From positions 33,547-97,546 of the forward strand of contig CACZVX010000001.1 in assembly GCA_902784755.1 (NCBI GenBank): a stretch of 64,000 nt of DNA. The letters are read 5' to 3'. Origin of the DNA: an uncultured Prevotellaceae bacterium. Its GTDB lineage: Bacteria; Bacteroidota; Bacteroidia; Bacteroidales; Bacteroidaceae. The notes beneath the pieces are model-generated. The model was not told the origin of the DNA, did no database searches, and saw only the letters and a list, made by a program, of their open reading frames with translations. Shown here piece after piece: positions 36,247 to 43,426 of the stretch. The translations under genes and the position numbers were made by a program. Within the stretch, counting starts at the first letter, position 1. Every line of letters begins with the position of its first letter.

Positions 36247-36918
36247 TCATCCAATCAGTTGTTTGATCTGAGACTCCGAAGCTTGCGGCACAATGATTCT
36301 GAAATGGTTCAGTAGCCGTTCGTAGGATTCTTCTGGCGTCCGTTCACATTGGCAGGATTCCTTTCCATAGAGTTGTTCGGGAGTAGTTAACAGCGACCAT
36401 CCCCATCCGTATTCGTGATTGTGGCGGTCGCGGGGATACACGAAGTCCTCGGTGACAATGCGGCAAGCCATCTGCAGACGGGTGACATAGCCGTCAAACT
36501 TACTGCGCATCTTAGGTCCCGTAAACCCGCAGGCTGCACGTAACTCACGAGTGATGAGGCTGCCGTTCTCACGTAGGATGTTAAGAATACTGTCTTCTAT
36601 AGTTCCTTCCTCAGGTTCCGGATGCAGGCTTCTGCGGTAGTTGCAGAAATCAGACCACCATTCGCGTGTGATAAAACCAGCCTTCTTATTGAAGAATTTG
36701 CCATAGATAAAGCCCCCCTCGGTAACTGCGGGCCCTTTCCATTTCCACATGGGCCAGTCCCATCCGCCGTCAGGAAGAATCACATAACGGCAATCGTCTG
36801 CTACCACGTCTTCGGCAGCAAATCCCCATATTCCGCTGTTCAGCAAGGGCAGAAAACCAATCTGCTGAATATAGGCTATGAGTTGGGCACAGGAATGGAT
36901 ATCCGTCATAGTCCGCAT
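36247..36918 (-). CDS. AlkZ-related winged-helix protein
   Basis: A 223-aa cytoplasmic protein resembling AlkZ-related proteins of Bacteroidales. It has the GIWGFAAEDVVADD and PMWKWKGPAVTEGGFIYGKFFNKKAGFIT segments and a helix-turn-helix-like part (IEDSILNILRENGSLITRELRAACGFTGPKMRSKFDGYVTRLQMACRIV). AlkZ/YcaQ proteins are DNA glycosylases for crosslinks, but the QxQ-type catalytic motif is not visible, so enzymatic activity is doubtful. The start may be the ATG at 36918 or at 36909. A TACTTTTG box (complement of 36927-36934) ends 8 nt before 36918. Confidence 0.7.
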   Translation of the reverse strand: MRTMTDIHSCAQLIAYIQQIGFLPLLNSGIWGFAAEDVVADDCRYVILPDGGWDWPMWKWKGPAVTEGGFIYGKFFNKKAGFITREWWSDFCNYRRSLHPEPEEGTIEDSILNILRENGSLITRELRAACGFTGPKMRSKFDGYVTRLQMACRIVTEDFVYPRDRHNHEYGWGWSLLTTPEQLYGKESCQCERTPEESYERLLNHFRIIVPQASESQIKQLIG

Positions 36919-36926
36919 ATTTGTGG

Positions 36927-36934
36927 CAAAAGTA
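36927..36934 (-). promoter_or_regulatory. -7 box of the AlkZ-related gene
   Basis: TACTTTTG on the minus strand, 8 nt before the start codon. There is no -33 TTTG at the usual distance. The intergenic region to the LuxR gene also holds the imperfect palindrome AGAATTA TACG TAATTCT (37011-37028). Confidence 0.55.
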
Positions 36935-37077
36935 GAAAAAAAAGTTCAAAATCTATACTTTTATTCTTTTTTTTCAGGTTTCTGTTAAAAAAATATTGTT
37001 TTCCTTATCGAGAATTATACGTAATTCTTCAAAAATCGAACTTGTGCAAAAGATAGAATGCTTTTTATTTGAAATTA

Positions 37078-37109
37078 TTTGCTGGCGAAAAGTTTTTTAT
37101 TTACTTTTG
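37078..37109 (+). promoter_or_regulatory. promoter of the LuxR-type regulator gene
   Basis: TTTG (37078-37081), exactly 20 bp, TACTTTTG (37102-37109). It excludes the longer TTG start at 37069 and supports the ATG at 37141. Confidence 0.82.
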
Positions 37110-37140
37110 CATCCCAAAAATAGTAATAAAGTGTAGTCGT

Positions 37141-37782
37141 ATGCAAAAAATACTATTAGCAGACCGCCAGGATATCACTCGTGCAGGCATGCAGTTTGTA
37201 TGCCTGGGGATGAATGATGTCGACACCAAATACGTGGAAGACAAGGCGGAGCTAATTCTTTCCTTAAAAGAAAGTCCAGAGGCAGTTGTGGTATTGGACT
37301 ACACTCTTTTTGATTTCAACGATGCCGACGAGCTGCTTATTTTCAATCTTCGTTTCCCCAATGTACGTTGGGTCCTTTTCAGTGAAGATCTTACTCAGGA
37401 TTTCGTGAGGCAGATTGTCGCTTCAAGCAATCAGTTTTCCGTCGTTCTTAAAGAAAGCCCGATGAATGAGATTCGTGAGGCGCTTCGCTATGCCATGAGT
37501 GGACAGCGGTATATCTGTCAGCGTACGGCTGAACTACTGCTTTCACCACAGGTATCTTTATATGATGATATAAAGTTGACGAAAACCGAGACTGAGATTC
37601 TAAAGGACATTGCTTTGGGCATGACGACAAAGGAGATTGCAGACAAGCGCATTTCCAGTTTCCATACGGTGAACACTCATCGCAAAAACATTTTTCGCAA
37701 ATTGGGCGTCAATAATGTTCATGAAGCCACCAAATATGCATTGAGAGCTGGCTTGGTGGATTCTGCGGAGTACTATATTTGA
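37141..37782 (+). CDS. LuxR-type response regulator with atypical receiver
   Basis: A 213-aa regulator. The N-terminal receiver (about 1-125) has Asp8 but reads LADRQD where classical receivers have an Asp/Glu-Asp pair. The likely phosphoacceptor is Asp53 (VVLDYT), with Ser81 (LFSED) and Lys104 (VVLKES) in the usual switch positions. The C-terminal LuxR helix-turn-helix (about 146-205) reads LTKTETEILKDIALGMTTKEIADKRISSFHTVNTHRKNIFRKLGV. No kinase lies next to it. It is a single gene with its own promoter and two hairpins downstream. The target genes are unknown. Confidence 0.88.
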   Translation: MQKILLADRQDITRAGMQFVCLGMNDVDTKYVEDKAELILSLKESPEAVVVLDYTLFDFNDADELLIFNLRFPNVRWVLFSEDLTQDFVRQIVASSNQFSVVLKESPMNEIREALRYAMSGQRYICQRTAELLLSPQVSLYDDIKLTKTETEILKDIALGMTTKEIADKRISSFHTVNTHRKNIFRKLGVNNVHEATKYALRAGLVDSAEYYI

Positions 37783-37793
37783 AGATTGGGTCA

Positions 37794-37812
37794 TTAAGGT
37801 CTTTGACCTTAA
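37794..37812. other. short perfect hairpin after the LuxR gene
   Basis: TTAAGGTC TTT GACCTTAA, an 8-bp perfect stem 11 bp after the stop codon, without a T run. It precedes the true terminator at 37829-37862 and could protect the mRNA 3' end. Confidence 0.55.
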
Positions 37813-37828
37813 AGTCAGGACAAAAGAA

Positions 37829-37862
37829 AAAACCAAGACTGTTTCACAACAATCTTGGTTTT
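37829..37862 (+). terminator. terminator of the LuxR-type regulator gene
   Basis: A stem AAAACCAAGA / TCTTGGTTTT with a 14-nt loop, followed by GGTTTTCT. Confidence 0.78.
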
Positions 37863-37961
37863 GGTTTTCTAACTAACTTATTATCAACTATTCATTACTC
37901 ATTTTCTGGGTGCAAAATTACGATGAAATATTTAATGTTGTATCATTTTAATGCAAAAATC

Positions 37962-37981
37962 TTACGTAAACGTTTGCATAA
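37962..37981. promoter_or_regulatory. LacI-type operator overlapping the lacI-family promoter
   Basis: A 20-bp imperfect palindrome centred on AAACGTTT (8 of 10 symmetric pairs match), the shape of LacI/GalR-family operators with a central CG. It covers the -33 box (37973-37976) of the downstream LacI-type gene, which suggests autorepression. Confidence 0.65.
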
Positions 37982-38004
37982 ACCAAATATAATTGTTAAT
38001 TTTG
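37973..38004 (+). promoter_or_regulatory. promoter of the LacI-type regulator gene
   Basis: TTTG (37973-37976), exactly 20 bp, TAATTTTG (37997-38004), with a leader of about 55 nt before the ATG at 38066. Confidence 0.8.
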
Positions 38005-38065
38005 CAATGTACTTAGCAGAAAGAAGCCGCTCAACGGCCATCCAATTTATTATCGACTACTTATT

Positions 38066-39079
38066 ATGAACAAGAGAAGAACATCGCTAAAAGACTTGGC
38101 TGCCCGTTTAGGTGTCAGCATTGCTACTGTTTCGCGTGCCTTGCGTAATTCTCACGAGGTAGGCGATGAAATGAAACAGAAGGTTCAGATGCTGGCCAAA
38201 GAGATGAACTACCGCCCTAATCCCTTTGCACAGAGTTTACGCAAGGAAGCTCCCCGCATTATCGGTGTGGTGGTTCCTAATTTGGTAACTCATTATTATG
38301 CGGCTGTCCTTGATGGAATAGAAGACTATGCTCTGAAAAAGGGTTATTCCGTAATCAGTGCTAATTCTCATGAAGACCACGCCCGTGAAGAGTTGGCTAT
38401 TGATAACTTTATCAATATGCACGTGGAAGGCATTATTGCCTGTTTAGCGCAAGACACTGTTGACTACAGCCATTTCAAGGAAATCTATGAGATGGGAATA
38501 CCACTGGTGTTTTTTGCCAGAACTTGTCTGCCTGAGCTTTTCTCCAGTGTGGTAGGAAATGGAGATGTAGCAGCCCAAGAAGCCACGCAACACCTTATTG
38601 AGTCGGGTTCCCGGAGAATAGCCTTTGTGGGAGGTCCCAATCATCTGGATATGGTCCGCCGCCGCAAGCATGGCTATCTGGAAGCTTTGCGAGAGAACAG
38701 GATTGCGATTGACAGGTCTTTGGTGGTTTGTGACAAGATTGACTATGATGTAGCCCGTGAGCGTACATTGGAGTTGCTAAAGCGCGAAGACCGTCCGGAT
38801 GCTATTTTGGCTTTTAACGATATTATTACCTATGCAGCCTTCGATGCTATCAAGGCTTGCGGATTGCGTATTCCTCAGGATGTGGCTATCATTGGTTTTA
38901 CCGACGGAGACACATCTGCCCATGTCACTCCCAAACTCTCCGTGATTATGGATCAGGCACACGCACAAGGTTCTAAAGCCTGCGAACTGTTGTTGGAACA
39001 CATCAATGGTGACAAGAAGATTAAGAAGGAGGTCGTCCCCATGATTCTGAAAATTCGTGAGTCTAGCGAAAAACGTTGA
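38066..39079 (+). CDS. LacI/GalR family transcriptional regulator
   Basis: A 337-aa repressor-type regulator. The N-terminal helix-turn-helix is SLKDLAARLGVSIATVSRALRNSHEVGDEMKQKV, followed by the hinge helix region YRPNPFAQSLRKE. A periplasmic-binding-protein-like ligand domain (about 62-335) has IIGVVVPNLVTHYYAAVLDGIEDYA and PDAILAFNDIITYAAFDAIKACGLRIPQDVAIIGFTDG. The inducer is probably a sugar. It sits 95 bp before the hybrid two-component regulator and the glycosidase genes, so it may control them together with itself. An operator-like palindrome covers its own promoter. Confidence 0.93.
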   Translation: MNKRRTSLKDLAARLGVSIATVSRALRNSHEVGDEMKQKVQMLAKEMNYRPNPFAQSLRKEAPRIIGVVVPNLVTHYYAAVLDGIEDYALKKGYSVISANSHEDHAREELAIDNFINMHVEGIIACLAQDTVDYSHFKEIYEMGIPLVFFARTCLPELFSSVVGNGDVAAQEATQHLIESGSRRIAFVGGPNHLDMVRRRKHGYLEALRENRIAIDRSLVVCDKIDYDVARERTLELLKREDRPDAILAFNDIITYAAFDAIKACGLRIPQDVAIIGFTDGDTSAHVTPKLSVIMDQAHAQGSKACELLLEHINGDKKIKKEVVPMILKIRESSEKR

Positions 39080-39142
39080 GGAAGTTTTAATCGTTCTCAA
39101 AAAAAATAATGTCAAAAATTTTTTCTTTTGATATTTTATTGT

Positions 39143-39150
39143 TATATTTG
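39143..39150 (+). promoter_or_regulatory. -7 box of the hybrid two-component regulator gene
   Basis: TATATTTG, 24 nt before the start codon at 39175. The -33 region is T-rich without a clear TTTG at 19-20 bp. Confidence 0.55.
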
Positions 39151-39174
39151 CGGCGTTAGAAGCCAATTATTCGT

Positions 39175-42100
39175 ATGAGGTCATTACAGTCTCGCTATCT
39201 GTTAGTGGTTCTTGTAACTTTTATCAGCGTATTAGGCATTCATGCAGAAGCTACCTATGAATTCAGGAAGGTCAGAGCTTTTGAAGGAATGTCAAATACA
39301 CAGATTTATTGTATGCTTCGCGACCATCAGGGATTCATATGGTTTGGTACAAGTTCCGGATTGGAACGTTATGACGGCTATCATTTCAAGACATTCCATT
39401 CCCATTCTTCCGACATTCATTCGCTTCTTGATGATGGCGTGGATGAGATTTATGAAGATCAGTACGGACTTCTCTGGCTGCATACTACACTGGGATATTG
39501 CGTCTATAATCCGAAGACGGAGAAATTCGACCGCACTCCGGAAGAATGGATGAAGACTGCAGGCATGTACGGAAGGCCCGACCGTTTGTTTATTGATTCC
39601 AAGAAGAATATATGGATTGTGGTTAACGGTAAGGGTTGCTATTATTTTGATGGTACAGCCCACAAGCCCTTCCTTTTCAAAATGGGTCATCGCAAAGGGG
39701 ATATTCCTATTGGAACGGTGATGGGAATCACGGAGACCAAGGGTACGGTGGTTCTCATTTATAACGATGGCGCTATGGTACGTTTAGATGGTCACCAGAA
39801 GAATCCCCTTTGGATAAATACTTATCTCCCTGAGCATCAGTCTCCAAAGGGAGAAGCCTATAAACTTTTCATCGACAGTCATAGCAATTATTGGGTGTCG
39901 GCCATGAGCATGACGAAAGTCTTTTCTCCAAGCGCCAACAAGTGGTTTGATACGCCAGCTCAGTGGTTGAGGAGCATAGGGGCTGAAACTTCCTATGAGC
40001 GAATTCTCGTGAAGGATATCAAGGAAGATTCTCAGGGACGTATGTGGATAGCTACAGATCATGACGGACTGTTGCAACTCAACTGGAAAACAAAGAAGCT
40101 CCTGGAGTTCAGGAATGACAAGAACGATGACAAATCTATTCCTGAAAACACCTTGAATTGTCTGATGGTTGATTCCAACGGTGCCCTGTGGATGGGTTCC
40201 TATAAGAATGGTGCGGCATATTACTGGGATTACCTTTCCATATTCGACTTTGAAGATTTGGGTGATGTGAATACCATCGTTGAGGATCAGGACGGCAACT
40301 GGTGGATAGGGTCGAATGATCAAGGCGTTATATGCTATAACCCGTTGACAAATAGCCGGCAGCATTTTACGCACCTGCATACAAAACTGTTAACGGATGT
40401 CATCGTTTCAGGAATGAGGGCCAGTGATGGTTCCCTGTGGTTTGGTAGCTTTAATGGAGGATTGACGCATTATAAAAATGGCGTATGGACCGCCTACCAT
40501 AAAAGCAAGGGTGGACTTGCCAGTGAGAGTATATGGTCGTTGGCAGAACTTCCCAATGGACAGATTGCCATTGGCACTTTGGGGGCGGGCTTTCAGTTTC
40601 TGAATCCTGTCACGGGTGAGTTCCGCACTTATAATCAAAGCAACTGTGACATTGAGTCTGATTATGTCTCCTGTGTGACGATGTCAAAGAGTGGCAAGTT
40701 GCTGTTAGGCCATTCACAGGGCTTCTCTGTTTTTGATCTGACAACGGGGAATCTGGAGAATCACAAGCGCACAAAATCCGGAAAACTTTTCCTGAGTCTG
40801 CAGGTTAATCAGATTTTTGAGGATACGCGTGGCTTGGCATGGATTGCCACCAACTCAGGATTGAATATCCTCGACAAACGTAATGATGATCTTTATGAAC
40901 TGAATTCCGATAATGGTCTTGTCGGAACGATAGCCTGTGCCGTTACTGAGGACCATCATGGAAACATATGGGTATCCACCGACAAAGGAGTCGGTCAGAT
41001 TTCCGTTTCCCGGCATGACAATGGCTATGAGTTTTCCGTCGTGAGTTACAATAGTCTCGACGGCTTGCAGGAACGGCAGTTTAATTACCGTTCTATCTGT
41101 ACGCTGCAGAAGGGCGATATCGTGATTGGCGGACAGGAAGGTGTGAATATATTCCCTGAAGGCCGTAAGGAAGCCGTTCAGGCGAAGTCGGAAGTGATTT
41201 TCAGCGACCTTATTCTTTTCGACCATCTGCTGGCTGTCGGTGAAGAATATGATGATCATGTGATTTTGGACGAGGCGCTTAATTTGGATCGTGAGATAGA
41301 ACTTCGTTCTAGCGACAACTCCTTTACGATTCAGCTGGCTTCCAGTACCATTGTGGTACCCGCCCGCAAACGTTTCTATTACAGGCTCAAAGGTCTCTCC
41401 GATAAATGGATGATGACACCTCCGAACAACAACGAGGTGACCTTTACCAACCTTTCTCCCGGTACTTACACTCTTGAAGTTAGAATCGTGGGACGTGATG
41501 GCCATATTTCAAAGGATGTGAGTTCACTGAAGATTAAGGTGAATCCGCCGTTCTATATGTCCGTTTGGGCTTTCATGATCTACACCTTGCTTATCCTTGG
41601 AACGCTTTTCTATGTCTTCCGTCTGTCTGCCCGTCGTCAGGAGGAGCGCTTCCGTGTGGAACAATTAGAGCGTGAGCGTGTCCGTGAGAAGGAGGTAGAT
41701 GAGATGAAGATGAAGTTCTTCACCAATGTTAGTCATGAGCTTCGAACGCCGCTGATGCTGGTGCTTCAGCCTTTGGGACAAATGCTGAAGAAGGAGGACG
41801 ACGCAAAGAAAAAGAAGAACCTTGAGATGGTTCACCGCAATGCCACCAAACTCTTGGGACTTGTCAATCAGCTGTTGGATTTCAGAAAGCTGGAGGCCAG
41901 TCGTATGAAACTGAATCCTGTCACTGGCGATATCGTTTACTTCATCCGCTCCATCTGCCGTTCTTTCAAACTTTTGCAGGAGAAGAACATTCATCTCACA
42001 TTCTATTCTCCCATGAAGTCGCTGGTCATGTCTTTCGATGACGACAAGATGGGCAAGATTATGAACAATCTGCTTTCCAATGCCTTCAAGTTTACCGAAA

Positions 42101-43290
42101 GCGGGGGACGTGTGGATGTCTCGATGCTCGTCGTTCCCAAGTCTGAGGAGAATGGCCAGAAGGAAGACATGCTTCGCATCAGGGTGACTGACACCGGCAT
42201 TGGCATTTCAGATGAAAACAAGAAACGCATCTTCGACCGTTTCTTCCAAGTGGAAGGTCAGGATGTCAATACTAATGGTGGCAGTGGAATCGGTCTCTCC
42301 ATGGTGAAGGATTACGTGGAGATGCATGACGGCAATATCATCGTCAGCGATCATGCTGACAGGGGGACGGTCTTTACGATTCACATTCCTATCCGCCACG
42401 ATGTCACCTTGTCTCATCTGAAGAAGGATGAAGACATGGATACGAATAACCTTGGCTACATTGCCAACGATGCTACCATCCATGATGGAAAGGCCCAGAG
42501 TAAGTCTGTTTCCCAGGGTAGGGAAGTGACAGGGCGCGGCGAATATGAAGTGCTGTTGGTTGACGACAGTCAGGACTTCATCGACTTCATGACGTCAGTG
42601 ATGAGTGAATACTATCGCGTGCGTGTGGCCTTCAACGGTAAGGAGGCGATGCAGATGATTGAGGAGAAGAAACCCGACATTATCCTGAGCGACGTCATGA
42701 TGCCCGAGATGGATGGTCTTCAGCTTTGCAGGGCGGTGAAAGGCAATCCCGAGACTGAGAAGATTCCTTTCGTCCTCCTCACGGCCCGTATGGCACAGGA
42801 ACAGAAGATTGAAGGCATGGAGAGTGGCGCCGACGACTATATCACCAAGCCGTTCAATTTTGATTTGCTCATTTTGCGCATCTCCAATTTGATTAAGTGG
42901 CGCAATTCTTCGGGAACCGCTAAACTGGATCCGCAAGTCAGACAGATAGAGATTACTTCGCTTGATGAGAAACTGGTGCAGGATGCCACCACTTATGTGG
43001 AAGACCACATCAACAATCCCGATTTGTCTGTCGAGACGCTTAGTGAGGCCATGAATATGTCGCGCGTTCATCTATATAAGAAACTGCTCTCGCTGACGGG
43101 TAAAACGCCTTCAGAATTCATCCGTCTTATTCGTCTCCACCATGCAGAACAACTGTTGAGGCAGAGTCAGCTTAGCATTGCCGAGATTTCCTATAAGGTG
43201 GGATTCAACAATCCCCGTTACTTCTCCAAGTATTTCAAGGAGATGTACGGTATGATGCCATCACAGTATAAATCCGCAAAAAAGGAGTGA
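39175..43290 (+). CDS. hybrid two-component system regulator (HTCS)
   Basis: A 1371-aa one-protein signalling system of the type that controls polysaccharide utilization loci. In order: signal peptide (residues 1-25); periplasmic two-component propeller repeats (about 30-690, with repeated GLIWFGTSSGLERYD, RMWIATDHDGLLQL, NWWIGSNDQGVICYN blades); a Y_Y_Y domain (about 700-785, ending SPGTYTLEVRIVGRDG); one membrane helix (about 797-815); HisKA with His854 in NVSHELRTPL; HATPase (about 945-1075, with GGSGIGLSMVKDYVEMHDG); a receiver with Asp1173 in ILSDVMMPEMDG; and a C-terminal AraC helix-turn-helix (about 1270-1368). All catalytic residues are intact. The ligand is expected to be an oligosaccharide from the substrate of the adjacent glycosidases. 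Confidence 0.95.
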   Translation: MRSLQSRYLLVVLVTFISVLGIHAEATYEFRKVRAFEGMSNTQIYCMLRDHQGFIWFGTSSGLERYDGYHFKTFHSHSSDIHSLLDDGVDEIYEDQYGLLWLHTTLGYCVYNPKTEKFDRTPEEWMKTAGMYGRPDRLFIDSKKNIWIVVNGKGCYYFDGTAHKPFLFKMGHRKGDIPIGTVMGITETKGTVVLIYNDGAMVRLDGHQKNPLWINTYLPEHQSPKGEAYKLFIDSHSNYWVSAMSMTKVFSPSANKWFDTPAQWLRSIGAETSYERILVKDIKEDSQGRMWIATDHDGLLQLNWKTKKLLEFRNDKNDDKSIPENTLNCLMVDSNGALWMGSYKNGAAYYWDYLSIFDFEDLGDVNTIVEDQDGNWWIGSNDQGVICYNPLTNSRQHFTHLHTKLLTDVIVSGMRASDGSLWFGSFNGGLTHYKNGVWTAYHKSKGGLASESIWSLAELPNGQIAIGTLGAGFQFLNPVTGEFRTYNQSNCDIESDYVSCVTMSKSGKLLLGHSQGFSVFDLTTGNLENHKRTKSGKLFLSLQVNQIFEDTRGLAWIATNSGLNILDKRNDDLYELNSDNGLVGTIACAVTEDHHGNIWVSTDKGVGQISVSRHDNGYEFSVVSYNSLDGLQERQFNYRSICTLQKGDIVIGGQEGVNIFPEGRKEAVQAKSEVIFSDLILFDHLLAVGEEYDDHVILDEALNLDREIELRSSDNSFTIQLASSTIVVPARKRFYYRLKGLSDKWMMTPPNNNEVTFTNLSPGTYTLEVRIVGRDGHISKDVSSLKIKVNPPFYMSVWAFMIYTLLILGTLFYVFRLSARRQEERFRVEQLERERVREKEVDEMKMKFFTNVSHELRTPLMLVLQPLGQMLKKEDDAKKKKNLEMVHRNATKLLGLVNQLLDFRKLEASRMKLNPVTGDIVYFIRSICRSFKLLQEKNIHLTFYSPMKSLVMSFDDDKMGKIMNNLLSNAFKFTESGGRVDVSMLVVPKSEENGQKEDMLRIRVTDTGIGISDENKKRIFDRFFQVEGQDVNTNGGSGIGLSMVKDYVEMHDGNIIVSDHADRGTVFTIHIPIRHDVTLSHLKKDEDMDTNNLGYIANDATIHDGKAQSKSVSQGREVTGRGEYEVLLVDDSQDFIDFMTSVMSEYYRVRVAFNGKEAMQMIEEKKPDIILSDVMMPEMDGLQLCRAVKGNPETEKIPFVLLTARMAQEQKIEGMESGADDYITKPFNFDLLILRISNLIKWRNSSGTAKLDPQVRQIEITSLDEKLVQDATTYVEDHINNPDLSVETLSEAMNMSRVHLYKKLLSLTGKTPSEFIRLIRLHHAEQLLRQSQLSIAEISYKVGFNNPRYFSKYFKEMYGMMPSQYKSAKKE

Positions 43291-43325
43291 TTTAACAAAT
43301 TATATACAATTTCTTAACGCATTCA

Positions 43326-43357
43326 TTTCTCATATCGGTTTTTTAGTGGTATCTTTG
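43326..43357 (+). promoter_or_regulatory. promoter of the glycosidase operon
   Basis: TTTC (43326-43329), 20 bp, TATCTTTG (43350-43357). The -33 box has one mismatch, which fits a promoter helped by the HTCS. The leader is about 65 nt. Confidence 0.65.
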
Positions 43358-43426
43358 CAGCGAAAAGGTTTAACTTTTCCTTGCAATGACAATCATGCGT
43401 TTAATCTATAGCACAAATAAACCGAA

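Noticed and set aside
37779-38069. 96-codon frame between the LuxR and LacI genes
   Set aside because: It contains the terminator of the LuxR gene and the promoter and operator of the LacI gene, so coding is unlikely.
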